Part shown: positions 1 to 10,827 of the stretch, piece after piece
How the letters are laid out: the number at the start of each line of letters is the position of its first letter
How positions within the stretch are numbered: the stretch's first letter is position 1
NCBI RefSeq assembly: GCF_024168645.1
Contig: NZ_JALJWF010000001.1
Coordinates: forward strand, 5,521,501-5,585,500
Length of the DNA: 64,000 bases
DNA from: Pseudomonas sp. GGS8
GTDB taxonomy: Bacteria > Pseudomonadota > Gammaproteobacteria > Pseudomonadales > Pseudomonadaceae
Reading direction: 5' to 3'
Notes under the pieces: model-generated
What the model was told of the DNA's origin: nothing
The model's database searches: none
The model's input: the letters and a program-made list of their open reading frames with translations, nothing else
Made by a program: the position numbers and the translations under genes

Positions 1-2
1 AA

Positions 3-458
3 GCCTTACGCCGGCTTGGCTTGCCGATGCACAGCCTGAAGTGGATTCGCGGCGGCTTCACCGACAACGCTCTGGCCGAGCGGGAGTCGGAATTGACCCA
101 ATTCATCGTCCGCTACCTGCGCCCCGGCGATGTGGTGTTCACCACCTGGCGCGAAGACGGCAACATCGACCACGATGCCGTCGGCCGCGCCAGCGCCAGG
201 GCCGCCGCCCTGGTCGGGGCGACGCTCAACGAAATACCGGTCTGGGCCTGGCACTGGCCGATGCGCGATCACGGGCTGATCCCCTGGCATCGCGCGCGCA
301 AGCTACGGCTCGACACCTGGACCGTCGCGCGCAAAAGCCACGCCACTTATGCCTACGCCAGCCAGCTCGACGGCGAACCCGCGATCGGCATCGCCCCATT
401 GCTGCCCCGGGTGCTTCTGGAGCGTATGCGGTTGCCGTATGAAATTGTGTTTGTCTGA
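3..458 (+). CDS. PIG-L family deacetylase, C-terminal part (cut by window edge)
   Basis: The reading frame is open from the first bases of the window and stops at 456-458, so only the last 151 residues are visible and the true start lies upstream. The stretch TWREDGNIDHDAVGRA resembles the D/H-rich third motif of PIG-L (LmbE-like) zinc deacetylases, which remove N-acetyl groups from sugars. The following WAWHWP segment is also usual in this family. The N-terminal metal-binding motif cannot be checked because it is outside the window. In other Pseudomonas, such a gene sits in small clusters with a methyltransferase and a glycosyltransferase; those genes are not visible here. Substrate unknown. 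Confidence 0.75.
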   Translation, partial: ALRRLGLPMHSLKWIRGGFTDNALAERESELTQFIVRYLRPGDVVFTTWREDGNIDHDAVGRASARAAALVGATLNEIPVWAWHWPMRDHGLIPWHRARKLRLDTWTVARKSHATYAYASQLDGEPAIGIAPLLPRVLLERMRLPYEIVFV

Positions 459-546
459 TGCCTACGGGGTTGAGATGAATGTGTTTGAACTGCTCGCCCA
501 CGCATCAGTCGCATACATACAGCAGCCCTGATTCAGAGGAGTGAAC

Positions 547-1347
547 GTGACCCGCGATGCCGAACGCCAAACCGTCGAATCAGCGCCGTCGAACACGCCC
601 CCGGCGATTCACCGACTCAGAGTGCTGACGGTCAATACTCACAAGGGTTTCACCGCCCTCAACCGACGTTTCATCCTCCCGGAACTGCGCGAAGCGGTAC
701 GCAGTACGTCGGCGGACCTGGTGTTTCTGCAGGAAGTGGTCGGTGAACACGACCGGCATTCTTCCCGTTACAACGACTGGCCACAGACCTCACAGTACGA
801 GTTCCTGGCCGACAGCATGTGGAGCGATTTCGCTTACGGTCGTAACGCGGTCTACCCCGACGGCCACCACGGTAATGCCCTGCTGTCGAAATACCCGATC
901 CGCGAATTCCGTAACCTCGATGTCTCGATCACCGGCCCCGAGCGGCGCGGCTTGCTGCACTGTGTGCTGGATGTGCCAGGCCATGCCGAAGTGCATGCCA
1001 TTTGCGTGCACTTGAGCCTGCTGGAAAGCCATCGACAACTCCAACTGCAGTTGCTCTGCCTGTTGCTCGAATCGCTGCCAGACGACGCCCCGGTAATCAT
1101 TGCCGGCGACTTCAACGACTGGCAATTGCAAGGCAACGCCGCCCTCGCCCGACGCGACTATCTGCATGAAGCATTCGAACGCCACCACGGCCGACCGGCG
1201 AAAACGTACCCGGCGCGGTTTCCCCTGCTGCGCCTGGACCGCATCTACCTGCGCAATGCCAGCAGTCATGAGCCGCGCATACTCGGTTACAAGCCCTGGA
1301 CGCACCTGTCGGATCATTTACCGCTGGCGGTGGAGGTACGCCTGTAA
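547..1347 (+). CDS. Endonuclease/exonuclease/phosphatase family protein
   Basis: About 266 residues with the signature blocks of the Mg-dependent EEP (DNase I/exonuclease III-like) fold: TVNTHKGF near the N terminus, FLQEV with the metal-binding Glu, GDFND in the middle, LDRIYL, and the terminal SDHLPL with the catalytic Asp-His. Members hydrolyse phosphodiester bonds in nucleic acids or lipids, so the substrate cannot be read from sequence. The frame opens with a GTG at 541, but the ribosome-binding site GAGGAG (536-541) overlaps it. The GTG at 547 is correctly spaced and is preferred. No signal peptide is seen. In P. aeruginosa a protein of this family lies between glgB and a cardiolipin synthase gene, which fits the nearby glg operon. 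Confidence 0.85.
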   Translation: MTRDAERQTVESAPSNTPPAIHRLRVLTVNTHKGFTALNRRFILPELREAVRSTSADLVFLQEVVGEHDRHSSRYNDWPQTSQYEFLADSMWSDFAYGRNAVYPDGHHGNALLSKYPIREFRNLDVSITGPERRGLLHCVLDVPGHAEVHAICVHLSLLESHRQLQLQLLCLLLESLPDDAPVIIAGDFNDWQLQGNAALARRDYLHEAFERHHGRPAKTYPARFPLLRLDRIYLRNASSHEPRILGYKPWTHLSDHLPLAVEVRL

Positions 1348-1646
1348 CACCGTCAAACGACAGGCGCCAAGAACTGCTTTCTGCAGCAGAAAAAATGACA
1401 GTAATCACCTCCAGGGCATGCTCAAGAATTTTGCACTGCTCATCCGTCCCGCAACCGATAGCCCACTATCCAACACGTCTGGGCTGCACCTTTCAGCATG
1501 ATTTTTCGCACAAACAACAACTTAGATCATCGCCAAAAATCAGTCACTTACAGACAATAAAATAGCCGTACCACTTATCGGCCATTTTCTTGACGCGACG
1601 CCATCGGTCTTCTTAGCTAGTCCTTACTACCCCCGAAAGTCCATCA
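1348..1646. other. Intergenic region, nothing coding recognised
   Basis: About 300 bases, AT-richer than the neighbours, between the EEP-family gene and the structured leader of the autotransporter gene. It probably carries the promoter of the autotransporter. I see no convincing terminator with a T-run and no small ORF with a good ribosome-binding site. Confidence 0.4.
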
Positions 1647-1695
1647 GGGGCAAGCCTCCAGACACCCGTAAAACGGGCGGGTCTGACCTTGCCTC
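1647..1695 (+). ncRNA. Structured 5' leader hairpin of the autotransporter gene
   Basis: Three nested perfect stems can be drawn. GGCAAG (1649-1654) pairs with CTTGCC (1688-1693), CAGAC (1659-1663) with GTCTG (1681-1685), and CCCGT (1665-1669) with ACGGG (1673-1677) around an AAA loop. A competing CCCC/GGGG pair (1630-1633 with 1647-1650) and a second small hairpin (1710-1713 with 1720-1723) flank it. It lies about 80 bases before the start codon of the autotransporter gene. No T-run follows, so it is not a simple terminator. It does not match a riboswitch consensus that I recognise. Confidence 0.4.
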
Positions 1696-1773
1696 AATCC
1701 ATTCGGTCGCCCCTCATTCGGGGTAGGAGAGACGCCACAGCGAGATACACATGCGATTGCAAGGTAGACCTCC

Positions 1774-2808
1774 ATGAGAACTTCATTCACCCCACAAGAG
1801 ATAAAATTCACTTTCTGCGTTGTCTCCGGTTCACTCCTGCTGTGCTCATCCATGGAGGTGCGAGCGTCATCTGTCGAGAACGGAACCACGCCCTGGTACA
1901 GCCAGCAACTGCCGACAACTACCTTGCCCTTCGGCGCCCCCGACTTATCAAGCTCGCGCCTGACGATCGAAGACGCCGCGCCCCTGGCCTGGGACCACGC
2001 CTATGGGCTGACGTCGCGGCAGGCCCAAACCGATTATCTGGCCCAGGGCACGATCCCCGGCGCCAGCGAATTCAAAGGCCCGGCGCTCCTGACCGTGCAA
2101 AGCAACAGCGGCAGTACCCAACAGGTCGGACTGATCGGCGGCACCGTTCAATTCCAGGGCAACGATAACGGCCTGCTGACCAGCCGCGCCCTCGCCGACC
2201 CCAGCCATGACACGCTCAACCTTCAAGGCCAAAGCCTGGGAGCCTACTGGAGCCTGACCGGGCCGCAAGGCTGGCACGTCGACTTGATGGCCAGCGGTGG
2301 CCGTGTCAGCGGTTTTAGCCGCAACGACCAGGGCGTGCGACAAACCACCGAAGGCAGCGCGGTGACATTGTCGGTGGAAGGTGGCTACCCGATTGGTCTG
2401 AGCGAAAACTGGGTGGTTGAACCCCAGGCGCAGTTGATCAATCAACGCATCACGCTGGATACGCCGTATGCCGGGTCAGGCAACGCCTCGTCCAGCGACC
2501 TGACGTCCTGGAGCGGTCGGGTCGGTGCACGCTTGAAAGGCAATTACGACATCAAGGGCCTGCCGGTCGAACCCTATGTGCGGACCAATTTGTGGCACAC
2601 GGTGTACACGGGCAACACAGTGAGCCTGGATCAGGTCGACAAAATCAGCAGCAGTCGCAATTCATCGACAGTAGACGTAGGTCTGGGGCTGGTGGCCAGA
2701 GTGACGCCTACGGTCAGCCTGTATGTCAGCGCCGACTACAGCAGCAATGTGGTTGAAAATGATTTGAACGGGTTGATTGGCAGCCTCGGAGTGCGGATGC
2801 GTTGGTAA
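1774..2808 (+). CDS. Short autotransporter-type outer-membrane beta-barrel protein
   Basis: 344 residues. The N terminus has a signal-like stretch (basic start, hydrophobic CVVSGSLLLC, then a likely cleavage after VRA). The second half has the alternating amphipathic strands of a type V secretion barrel, with phrases such as SLGAYWSLTGPQGWHVDL and LPVEPYVRTNLWH, and the protein ends in an aromatic residue (RMRW), typical of BAM substrates. Autotransporter barrels take about 250-280 residues, which leaves almost no passenger domain, so this is a barrel-only or relic autotransporter. The start has a weak AAGG about 10 bases upstream. The gene is monocistronic and converges with glgB across a REP pair. 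Confidence 0.75.
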   Translation: MRTSFTPQEIKFTFCVVSGSLLLCSSMEVRASSVENGTTPWYSQQLPTTTLPFGAPDLSSSRLTIEDAAPLAWDHAYGLTSRQAQTDYLAQGTIPGASEFKGPALLTVQSNSGSTQQVGLIGGTVQFQGNDNGLLTSRALADPSHDTLNLQGQSLGAYWSLTGPQGWHVDLMASGGRVSGFSRNDQGVRQTTEGSAVTLSVEGGYPIGLSENWVVEPQAQLINQRITLDTPYAGSGNASSSDLTSWSGRVGARLKGNYDIKGLPVEPYVRTNLWHTVYTGNTVSLDQVDKISSSRNSSTVDVGLGLVARVTPTVSLYVSADYSSNVVENDLNGLIGSLGVRMRW

Positions 2809-2844
2809 GAGTATGTTCAAAAAGTGCTTTGTTCGGACCGGCCT

Positions 2845-2911
2845 TATCGCGAGCAGGCTCGCTCCCGCATTTGAAATGCATTCCTCTGTGGGAGCGAGCC
2901 TGCTCGCGATA
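2845..2911. repeat. REP-type inverted repeat pair (possible terminator)
   Basis: Two arms of 22 bases (2845-2866 and 2890-2911) are perfect inverted copies built around GCGAGCAGGCTCGC, separated by 23 bases. This is the short Pseudomonas REP type. It lies between the convergent autotransporter and glgB genes, where it could stop or stabilise both transcripts. Confidence 0.8.
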
Positions 2912-2930
2912 GGAGCGACGCGGTTTTAGA

Positions 2931-5162
2931 TCAACCCTCCGGCCGCAGAATCAACACCGCCAGCGGCGGCAAATTCAACACCAGTGAAAGTGCCTGCCCA
3001 TGGCTCGGTTCTTCCTCGGTGAACACCCCGCCACCGTTACCGTAATTGGACCCGGCATAAGTGTCGGCATCACTGTTGATCAACTCGACCCAGCGCCCGG
3101 CAAACGGCACACCGATACGATAGGACTGACGCGGCACCGGGGTGAAGTTGGCCACCACCAACACTGGCCTGCCCTCCTTGCTCCAGCGCAACCAGGCGTA
3201 GACGCTGTTGATCGCGTCGTCGCCGATCAACCACTGGAAGCCCTGCGGGACATCGTCCTGATCGTGCAGCGCCGGCTCTTCGCGATACAACCGATTCAAG
3301 TCGCCGACCAGCTTGCGCACCCCCTGGTGTTCCGGGTATTGCAGCAAGTACCAGTCCAGCTGCTGATCGTGATTCCATTCGCGCCACTGGCCGAATTCGC
3401 AGCCCATGAACAACAGCTTCTTGCCGGGATGGGTCCACATGAAACTCAGGTAAGCCCGCAGGTTGGCAAACTTCTGCCAACGGTCGCCGGGCATCTTGTC
3501 GATCAGCGAATGCTTGCCGTGCACCACTTCGTCGTGGGAAATCGGCAGGATGAAACGCTCGGACCAGGCATACACCAGGCCGAAACTCAGTTCGTTGTGA
3601 TGATGGGCGCGGTACACCGGATCCTGCTGAATGTAATGCAGCGAATCGTGCATCCAGCCCATGTTCCACTTATAGGCAAACCCCAGCCCGCCCTGTTGCG
3701 TGCTCTGGCTGACACCCGGCCACGCCGTGGATTCTTCGGCAATCACCAGTGCACCCGGTGCTTCCAGAGCCACTACGTCGTTGAGATGGCGCAGAAAATC
3801 GATGGCTTCCAGGTTTTCCCGACCGCCATGACGGTTGGGCACCCATTCGCCGGCCTTGCGCGAGTAATCGCGATACAGCATCGACGCCACTGCGTCGACC
3901 CGCAGCCCATCGACATGGAAATGCTTAAGCCAGTGCAGCGCCGACGCCAGCATGTAGCCATGCACCTCGGTGCGGCCCAGGTTGTAGATCAGCGTGTCCC
4001 AATCCTGGTGAAAGCCCTCCATCGGGTTGCCGTATTCATACAACGCCGTGCCGTCGAACTGCGCCAGGCCATGGGTGTCGGTGGGGAAATGCGCCGGCAC
4101 CCAATCGAGGATCACGCCGATTTCCGCCTGGTGGCAGGCGTTGATGAAAGCAGCGAAGTCATCCGGCGAGCCGTAACGGGCGCTCGGGGCGAATTGCGAC
4201 AGCAGTTGATAACCCCACGAGCCACCGAACGGATGCTCCATGATCGGCATCAATTCAATATGAGTAAAACCCAGCTCCTTCACATAAGGAATCAGCCGTT
4301 CGGCCAACTCAGGCCAGGTGTACTGACGGGCGACTTCGCCCAGGTCATCCAGCTCGCATTGCCAGGAACCGGCGTGCAACTCGTAGATCGACAGCGGCGC
4401 ACTGGTTCGCTGACGTTCGCCCCGCGACAGCATCCAGTCCTGGTCCTGCCAGTCGACTTTCAGCGGTGAGGCGACTTTTGATGCGGTGTCCGGCGGCAGC
4501 GTGGTGGCCAGGGCCATCGGGTCGGCCTTGAGCGGCAGAATGCCGTGGGCACCGAGGATTTCGTATTTGTAGGCCTCCCCCGCTTGCAGGCGCGGGATGA
4601 ACAGCTCCCAGACACCGGTAGGATGGCGCAGCCGCATCGGGTGCCGGCGACCGTCCCAGTTATTGAAGTCGCCGACCACCGACACCCGTTTGGCGTTCGG
4701 CGCCCATACGGCGAACCGCACGCCGTCGACACCGTCGACCGTCTTCAGCTGCGCGCCGAGACAACTGCTCAGATCACGGTGATTGCCTTCGGCAAACAGG
4801 TACAAGTCCATCTCGCCGAGCAACGGACCAAAGCTGTAAGGGTCTTCGGCGAGTTGCTCGCCGCCGGCCCAACAGGTACGCAGCAGATAGGGTTGCGCCC
4901 AGTCGAAGTGGCCGACAAACAGCCCCGGTGTCTGGCTCGCCTCAAGATGGCCGAGCTCGTCCCCGGAATCCTTGGCCAACACCTGCACGCTCAAGGCATC
5001 CGGCAGATAAGCCCGAATGAATTGCCCGCCAGCGCCATCGCTGTGCGGGCCGAGAATTGCAAAAGGATCCTGATGTTCGGCGCGTACCAATGCGTCGATG
5101 TCCCGCGCCCTGGGCAGCAGTGCCTCTTTAACCTGCCCCTGTTCCTTGTTCGAGAAACTCAT
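2931..5162 (-). CDS. glgB: 1,4-alpha-glucan branching enzyme
   Basis: 743 residues, the normal GlgB length. It transfers segments of alpha-1,4-glucan to make alpha-1,6 branches. An N-terminal beta-sandwich/CBM48 region (with [19 protein letters not shown]) precedes a GH13 catalytic barrel. The barrel shows the nucleophile in [10 protein letters not shown] (about residue 420), the acid/base Glu in LVIAEES (about 476) and the transition-state Asp in HDEVVHGK. The start codon is 2 bases beyond the stop of treS, so it is the last gene of the glgE-treS-glgB operon. In this pathway GlgE-made linear maltosyl chains are branched by GlgB. The gene ends just before the REP pair. Confidence 0.96.
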   Translation of the reverse strand: MSFSNKEQGQVKEALLPRARDIDALVRAEHQDPFAILGPHSDGAGGQFIRAYLPDALSVQVLAKDSGDELGHLEASQTPGLFVGHFDWAQPYLLRTCWAGGEQLAEDPYSFGPLLGEMDLYLFAEGNHRDLSSCLGAQLKTVDGVDGVRFAVWAPNAKRVSVVGDFNNWDGRRHPMRLRHPTGVWELFIPRLQAGEAYKYEILGAHGILPLKADPMALATTLPPDTASKVASPLKVDWQDQDWMLSRGERQRTSAPLSIYELHAGSWQCELDDLGEVARQYTWPELAERLIPYVKELGFTHIELMPIMEHPFGGSWGYQLLSQFAPSARYGSPDDFAAFINACHQAEIGVILDWVPAHFPTDTHGLAQFDGTALYEYGNPMEGFHQDWDTLIYNLGRTEVHGYMLASALHWLKHFHVDGLRVDAVASMLYRDYSRKAGEWVPNRHGGRENLEAIDFLRHLNDVVALEAPGALVIAEESTAWPGVSQSTQQGGLGFAYKWNMGWMHDSLHYIQQDPVYRAHHHNELSFGLVYAWSERFILPISHDEVVHGKHSLIDKMPGDRWQKFANLRAYLSFMWTHPGKKLLFMGCEFGQWREWNHDQQLDWYLLQYPEHQGVRKLVGDLNRLYREEPALHDQDDVPQGFQWLIGDDAINSVYAWLRWSKEGRPVLVVANFTPVPRQSYRIGVPFAGRWVELINSDADTYAGSNYGNGGGVFTEEEPSHGQALSLVLNLPPLAVLILRPEG

Positions 5163-5164
5163 GA

Positions 5165-8100
5165 CTACTCTCCACCAAGATCGGAAAAGGGTTTAAGCCC
5201 ACTCAATAATCCATATAAACCGTGCAACGGCACGGGCAGCCAGGTGGGGCGATTTTCAGCCTCATAGGCCACTTCATAAGCCGCCTTCTCCAGCCCGAAC
5301 AACGCCAGCGCAGCGTCCTCGCCTTCGGGATCTTGCCATGCATGAGCAAGACTAGCTGCCGCCAGCCGATAAGCGTCGACAAATGATTGTCGCGCCTCTT
5401 TCAAATAACGATCGGCGACTCGTTGACGCGCCGCCTGGGCGTCGGCGGTGTTGTCGACGTTATGCACGTTGATCGCCATCGCCGCGGCGTAATCGAAGGA
5501 GCGCAACACGCCGCTGACGTCTTTATAAGGGCTGTGTTTGCCCCGGCGCTCATGCAGTGGTCTCGCCGGCTCACCCTCAAAATCGATCAGATAGGCATCG
5601 CCCTTGATCACCAGCACTTGCCCCAGGTGCAAGTCACCGTGGACGCGAATGCGCAAGCCGCCCACCGCCTTTTTGCCCAGTTCCTGGATATGGCTGAGGA
5701 TGGGTTTTTTGTTGTCCAGCAATCGGCTGACCAATGCCTGGTCCGCCGCGCTCAGTTCGGTTTGATGCTGCTTGAGCAGCTTCAGCGCGTGCTCCAGTTG
5801 CGCCGCCACATCCTTGGCCGAGGCCAGGGCATCTTTCTGGCTGGTGATGTGTGGAGCGAAGTCCGGGTTAGCGCTTGGGGTCGCCAACACCTGATGCATT
5901 TCCCCCAGGCGCTGACCGAGCATGCCGGCAAAATCCTTCAGCTCACCGAGGGCGTTGTAATGCTGCTCCTGTTCGGATACGGCATCGGCGAGTTCGTCGC
6001 GAAGCGCCCGTTCGAGGTTGTTCTGGGTCCATTCCCACGCGTCGCCCTGATTACTCAAGTAACCTTGGGCGATCATCAACAGCGTGTCCTCGCCCGCCGC
6101 ATCGCGACGAATCACCGCCCCCAACAGTGGCGAAATATTTTTGAAACCGGCATGGGTCAGATACGCGCTCATTTCCAGTTCCGGGTGCACCCCTGACGCG
6201 ACCTTGCGGATCAACTTCAACACCAGACTGGCGCCGATTACCACCGAACTGTTGGATTGTTCGGCAGACAGGTAACGCACCTCCGACTCGGCGCTCAACC
6301 CCAGCTTGACCAGTTCGTCAGTTGGCTCGAAACGGATCTCGCCACCGTCCGACGGCAGCACCGTGCTGGCCTGCAGCCCCTGCAATACCGCATGAACAAA
6401 ACTGTCGAGGCTGAAGGCGTCGGTAATCAGGCCGACCTGACGACCGCGCCGGACCCTGGCCAGCGCCAATTGCTGTGGCAACGCGGCGCCAACCTGTTCC
6501 TCGGAAATAAAGCCAAACGGCAATTGATAGCGGCTGGTCTGGCCGGCGCTGGTGACGTCGATTTCACTCACCAGCACCGGATGCTGCGGGTCGCCGAAGC
6601 GCACGCCGTAAGCGAGGTTGACGCTGTCGATGGTGCCGTCCTTGCCGGCGAACCAGCGGCGATTCTGCAACCAGCTCGGCAAAATGCCCTGCTCCAGTGA
6701 CTGCCGAGACGGCGCTTCGAGCAGCTCTTCCATGCGCTGCTTCAGCACCAGCGTGGTGAAGTCCGGCAGGCTTTGCGCCGGCTCCACGTGCCAGCTTGGC
6801 ATCTGATTTTCCGCCGCCAGGCCGAACCAATAGAAGCCGTAAGGCGCCAGCGTCAGCAGGAAATTCAACTGACCGATGGGCGGGAAAGCATTGCCGCCGA
6901 GCATCTCCACCGGAACCATGCCGACATACGCCGACAAATCCAGCTCCGCCGCTTGCGCGCTACGGGACACGTTAGCCACGCACAGAATGATCTCGTGCTT
7001 GCCGTCCGCGCCGGTGAACTCGCGGGTATAGGCCAGAATCCGTCGATTGCTCGGTGAGAGCATCTTCAGCGTGCCGCGACCGAAGGCCTTGGACTGCTTG
7101 CGTATCGCGAGCATGCGCCGGGTCCAGTTCAACAATGAATGAGGGTCGCCAGCCTGGGTTTCGACGTTGACCGACAGGTAGCCGTATTGCGGGTCCATGA
7201 TCGGCGGCAACACCAGGCTGGCCGGGTCGGCGCGGGAAAAGCCGCCGTTACGGTCGATCGACCATTGCATCGGTGTACGCACACCGTCGCGGTCGCCGAG
7301 GTAGATGTTGTCACCCATGCCGATTTCATCGCCGTAATACAGGGTCGGTGTACCGGGCATCGACAGCAACAGGCTGTTGAGTAGTTCCACGCGGCGACGA
7401 TCACGTTCCATCAACGGCGCCAGACGCCGACGAATCCCCAGGTTGATCCGCGCCCGACGGTCGGCCGCGTAGTAATTCCACAGGTAATCGCGCTCCCTGT
7501 CGGTGACCATTTCCAGGGTCAGTTCATCGTGGTTGCGCAGGAAAATCGCCCACTGGCAGTTGGCGGGGATTTCCGGGGTCTGGCGCAGAATGTCGGTAAT
7601 CGGGAAACGATCTTCCTGGGCCAGCGCCATGTACATGCGCGGCATCAACGGGAAGTGAAACGCCATGTGGCATTCATCGCCGTTCTGGCCGCTGGCGTCG
7701 GTATTGCCGAAGTACAGTTGAGTGTCTTCCGGCCACTGATTGGCTTCGGCCAGCAGCATGCGGTCGGGGTAATTGGCGTCGATCTCGGCGCGGATCTGCT
7801 TGAGGACGTCGTGGGTCTCGGGGAGGTTTTCGTTATTGGTGCCGTCGCGCTCGATCAGGTACGGGATCGCGTCCAGCCGCAGGCCGTCGATGCCCATGTC
7901 GAGCCAGTAACGCATCACCGACAGCACCGCTTTCGTCACTTGCGGGTTGTCGAAATTCAAGTCCGGCTGGTGGGAATAGAAACGGTGCCAGAAGTACTGA
8001 CCGGCCACCGGGTCCCAGGTCCAGTTGGACTTTTCAGTGTCGAGAAAAATGATGCGGGTGCCGTCGTATTTCTGATCGTCATCAGACCAGACGTAGAAGT

Positions 8101-8506
8101 CACGGGCCGCCGAGCCGGGCTTGGCCTTACGCGCGCGCTGGAACCACGGGTGCTGGTCCGAAGTGTGGTTGATGACCAGTTCGGTGATCACCCGCAGACC
8201 GCGTTTATGGGCTTCGGAAATGAAGCGTTTGGCATCGGCCAAGGTGCCGTAATCGGTGTGCACGCCACGGTATTCGGCGATGTCGTAGCCATCGTCGCGT
8301 CGTGGCGAGGGGTAGAACGGCAACAGCCAGATGGTGTTGACGCCCAGATCGGCAATGTAATCGAGTTTGGCAATAAGGCCGGGAAAGTCGCCGATCCCGT
8401 CATTGTTGGAGTCGAAAAAAGACTTAACGTGAACCTGGTAGATCACTGCATCCTTGTACCAGAGCGGGTCCTTGATGAAGGTGGCTGACCTGGGTTTCTT
8501 CGCCAT
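5165..8506 (-). CDS. treS: Trehalose synthase fused to maltokinase
   Basis: 1113 residues from the ATG at 8506, which has AGGAG about 6 bases upstream; the longer open frame reaches into a repeat and is not used. Residues 1 to about 550 form a GH13 trehalose synthase that interconverts trehalose and maltose, with the nucleophile in [10 protein letters not shown] (about 211), the Glu in LLAEANQWP (about 254) and [10 protein letters not shown]. From about residue 690 a maltokinase (Pep2-like) domain follows, with the kinase motifs [10 protein letters not shown] (about 959) and LIDFEGEP (about 975). The fusion turns trehalose or maltose into maltose-1-phosphate, the donor for the upstream GlgE. 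The fused form is usual in pseudomonads. Confidence 0.95.
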   Translation of the reverse strand: MAKKPRSATFIKDPLWYKDAVIYQVHVKSFFDSNNDGIGDFPGLIAKLDYIADLGVNTIWLLPFYPSPRRDDGYDIAEYRGVHTDYGTLADAKRFISEAHKRGLRVITELVINHTSDQHPWFQRARKAKPGSAARDFYVWSDDDQKYDGTRIIFLDTEKSNWTWDPVAGQYFWHRFYSHQPDLNFDNPQVTKAVLSVMRYWLDMGIDGLRLDAIPYLIERDGTNNENLPETHDVLKQIRAEIDANYPDRMLLAEANQWPEDTQLYFGNTDASGQNGDECHMAFHFPLMPRMYMALAQEDRFPITDILRQTPEIPANCQWAIFLRNHDELTLEMVTDRERDYLWNYYAADRRARINLGIRRRLAPLMERDRRRVELLNSLLLSMPGTPTLYYGDEIGMGDNIYLGDRDGVRTPMQWSIDRNGGFSRADPASLVLPPIMDPQYGYLSVNVETQAGDPHSLLNWTRRMLAIRKQSKAFGRGTLKMLSPSNRRILAYTREFTGADGKHEIILCVANVSRSAQAAELDLSAYVGMVPVEMLGGNAFPPIGQLNFLLTLAPYGFYWFGLAAENQMPSWHVEPAQSLPDFTTLVLKQRMEELLEAPSRQSLEQGILPSWLQNRRWFAGKDGTIDSVNLAYGVRFGDPQHPVLVSEIDVTSAGQTSRYQLPFGFISEEQVGAALPQQLALARVRRGRQVGLITDAFSLDSFVHAVLQGLQASTVLPSDGGEIRFEPTDELVKLGLSAESEVRYLSAEQSNSSVVIGASLVLKLIRKVASGVHPELEMSAYLTHAGFKNISPLLGAVIRRDAAGEDTLLMIAQGYLSNQGDAWEWTQNNLERALRDELADAVSEQEQHYNALGELKDFAGMLGQRLGEMHQVLATPSANPDFAPHITSQKDALASAKDVAAQLEHALKLLKQHQTELSAADQALVSRLLDNKKPILSHIQELGKKAVGGLRIRVHGDLHLGQVLVIKGDAYLIDFEGEPARPLHERRGKHSPYKDVSGVLRSFDYAAAMAINVHNVDNTADAQAARQRVADRYLKEARQSFVDAYRLAAASLAHAWQDPEGEDAALALFGLEKAAYEVAYEAENRPTWLPVPLHGLYGLLSGLKPFSDLGGE

Positions 8507-8545
8507 TTGTAACTCCTGTTGAATTCGAATAAAACCGCCGGACCT

Positions 8546-8697
8546 GTGGCGAGGGAGCTTGTCGGATCGCCGCACCGTCCCGCTCGGCTGCGAAGCAGTC
8601 GTAAAACCTGCAAATGAGGTGTGACTGACATATTGTCTGGGGCCGCTGCGCGACCCAACGGGGGCAAGCCCCCTCGCCACAAAAGCCCCCTCGCCAC
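8546..8697. repeat. Long REPIN-like element, copy 1
   Basis: Starts GTGGCGAGGGAGCTTGTCGGA and ends with inverted GGGGCAAGCCCCCTCGCCAC. A second CCCCCTCGCCAC arm is added at the 3' end (8685-8697), as if a further half-repeat were attached. It lies between glgE and treS, inside the operon. Confidence 0.85.
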
Positions 8698-8699
8698 AG

Positions 8700-10697
8700 T
8701 CAAGAAGCGGTGATCCGCCAAATCCCGAACGGTAGATGCCAGGGTTCGAACCGCATGAACTGGTACTTGCCATGCCAGGTCCAGCGATGGCCGCTCATCA
8801 AGTCTTCGCCCTGGGTGCTGGCATCGTCGGGCAGGCCCATTTCCCACAGCGGCAATTCAAAATTCGCTTCCTGGGCGTTATGCGGATCGAGGCTGACGGC
8901 CACCAGAATGAAATTGCTGCCATCCACGCTGCGTTTGCCGAAGTACAGAATGTTGTCGTTCCAGGCGTTGTAGACCTTCAGGCCCAGGTGCGTGTGCAGC
9001 GCCGGGTTCTGCCGGCGAATACGGTTGAGCTGGGCGATTTCGGCAATGATGTTGCCCGGCGCGGTGAAGTCCCGTGGGCGGATCTCGTACTTCTCGGAAT
9101 TGAGGTATTCCTCCTTGCCCGGCACCGGTGCCGCTTCACACAGTTCAAAACCTGAATACATGCCCCACAGGCCAGAGCCCATGGTCGCCAGCGCGGCCCG
9201 GATCAGAAAACCCGCGCGCCCGGATTCATGCAGGAACGCCGGGTTGATGTCCGGTGTATTGACGAAAAAATTCGGCCGGTAGCATTCACGCCACGGCGAT
9301 TCGTTGAGTTCGGTGAAATAAGTCGCCAGCTCGGTCTTGGTGTTGCGCCAGGTGAAATAGGTGTAGCTCTGGGAGTAACCGACCTTGCCCAGACGCGCCA
9401 TCATCGCCGGCGTGGTAAAGGCTTCGGCGAGGAAAATCACTTCGGGGTACAGCGCCCGCACATCGGCGATCAGCCACTGCCAGAACGGCAACGGTTTGGT
9501 GTGAGGGTTATCGACACGAAACAGCTTCACGCCCTCCTCGACCCAGCCCACCACGATGTCTCGCAACTCGATCCACAGACTGGGGACCGCTTCCACGGCA
9601 TAGAAGTCGACGTTGACGATGTCCTGGTACTTCTTCGGCGGGTTCTCGGCGTATTTGATCGTGCCGTCCGGCCGCCAGTTGAACCATCCCGGATGCTGTT
9701 TGAGCCACGGGTGATCCTGGGAACACTGAATCGCAAAGTCGAGGGCCACTTCCAGCCCATGCTCGGCCGCCGCCGCGACAAGCCGGCGAAAGTCTTCGCG
9801 ACTGCCCAGTTCTGAGTGAATCGCCTCATGCCCGCCTTCTTCGCTGCCAATGGCATAAGGGCTGCCCGGATCGTCGGGGCCGGCGGTCAGCGAGTTGTTC
9901 GGGCCTTTGCGGAAGCTGCGGCCGATCGGATGGATCGGCGTGAAGTACAGCACGTCAAAGCCCATGTCCTGGATCATCGCCAGCCGCGTATGCACATCGT
10001 TGAAGGTGCCGTGGCGGGCCGGGTCATCGGTGATCGAGCGCGGGAACAATTCATACCAACTGGCGAACTGCGCCAACTCCCGCTCCACGTCCACCGGGCA
10101 TTCAGGACTCAGGCTGAGGAACGGACGATGGTCGGCCCGGGCCATCAAGTCCGCGCTGCGTTGGTGCAGAAACAAAGCGACCTGCTCGGTTTCGAGCAGA
10201 CCGGACAGCTCATGGTGCAACGCCGCCAGTTCTTCGCTCAGTTGGCCTTCGCTGCGTTCCGCTGCCTGCTGAACGTGCGTACGCCCTTCCTGCAACTCCA
10301 GGCTGACCGACATGCACGCCCCGTGCTTTTTTTTCAGTTCGTAACAAAAACTGGCGTACTGATCGATCCAGGCTTCGATACAGAACACATGGCGGCCCTG
10401 CTTCTTGACGCGGAACTGGCCCTGCCAGCCGTTATTGCCCAGCTCGGCCATCACCTCGCTCTGCCAGGTGTCGTCGCCTTCGGCGCGCCAGCGGATGCGC
10501 ACGGCCAGTTGGTCGTGACCGTCGGCAAACACTTTGCTGGTCACCACCACGTCCTGATCGACCACGGCTTTAACGGCGAATTGCCCGCCATCGAGGGTCG
10601 GCATGGTGTTTTCGATCACGATCCGCGGCAGCAGTAACGCCTGGGACAGCGGGATATGCGGGTTGTAGCTCAGTTCTGTGGGTTTCTCTGCAGTCAT
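8700..10697 (-). CDS. glgE: Alpha-1,4-glucan:maltose-1-phosphate maltosyltransferase
   Basis: 665 residues from the ATG at 10697, which has GGAGAG seven bases upstream. GlgE extends alpha-1,4-glucans with maltosyl units from maltose-1-phosphate. The N-terminal part is the usual immunoglobulin-like and helical extension. The GH13_3 barrel shows the nucleophile in LFRVDNPHTKP (about residue 395) and the acid Glu in FLAEAFTTP (about 422). Upstream motifs include YFTPIHPIGRSFRKG and the PPKKYQDIVNVDF stretch typical of GlgE. It is the first gene of glgE-treS-glgB, a pathway tied to trehalose turnover and osmotic or desiccation stress in pseudomonads. A candidate AlgU-type promoter lies about 100 bases upstream. 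Confidence 0.95.
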   Translation of the reverse strand: MTAEKPTELSYNPHIPLSQALLLPRIVIENTMPTLDGGQFAVKAVVDQDVVVTSKVFADGHDQLAVRIRWRAEGDDTWQSEVMAELGNNGWQGQFRVKKQGRHVFCIEAWIDQYASFCYELKKKHGACMSVSLELQEGRTHVQQAAERSEGQLSEELAALHHELSGLLETEQVALFLHQRSADLMARADHRPFLSLSPECPVDVERELAQFASWYELFPRSITDDPARHGTFNDVHTRLAMIQDMGFDVLYFTPIHPIGRSFRKGPNNSLTAGPDDPGSPYAIGSEEGGHEAIHSELGSREDFRRLVAAAAEHGLEVALDFAIQCSQDHPWLKQHPGWFNWRPDGTIKYAENPPKKYQDIVNVDFYAVEAVPSLWIELRDIVVGWVEEGVKLFRVDNPHTKPLPFWQWLIADVRALYPEVIFLAEAFTTPAMMARLGKVGYSQSYTYFTWRNTKTELATYFTELNESPWRECYRPNFFVNTPDINPAFLHESGRAGFLIRAALATMGSGLWGMYSGFELCEAAPVPGKEEYLNSEKYEIRPRDFTAPGNIIAEIAQLNRIRRQNPALHTHLGLKVYNAWNDNILYFGKRSVDGSNFILVAVSLDPHNAQEANFELPLWEMGLPDDASTQGEDLMSGHRWTWHGKYQFMRFEPWHLPFGIWRITAS

Positions 10698-10800
10698 CGA
10701 GCATCTCTCCTTACGCCCCAAGGACGCTCTTGTGCCTGGTCATCATTCACACGAAGCAGTCTGCTCCTGAATGAACTCACCGGCATGAACTCACATAAGT

Positions 10801-10827
10801 TCCGAGCGACAGGCGCCGGCAAAGTTC
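10801..10827 (-). promoter_or_regulatory. Candidate AlgU (sigma-22) promoter for the glgE operon
   Basis: On the minus strand GAACTT (10822-10827) is followed after exactly 16 bases by TCGGA (10801-10805). The AlgU/RpoE-type consensus is GAACTT, 16-17 bases, TCTGA or a close variant. The -35 is perfect and the -10 has one mismatch. The predicted transcript would start near 10795, about 100 bases before glgE. A second GAACTT occurs at 10794-10799 without a matching -10. Confidence 0.45.

Noticed and set aside
1630..1730. Cyclic-di-GMP or guanidine riboswitch in the autotransporter leader
   Set aside because: The conserved core bases and loop sequences of those classes are absent; only the stems are supported.
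8546..8697. Intrinsic terminator splitting the glgE and treS genes
   Set aside because: The hairpin belongs to the repeat family and has no T-run; the two genes form one pathway and probably one operon.
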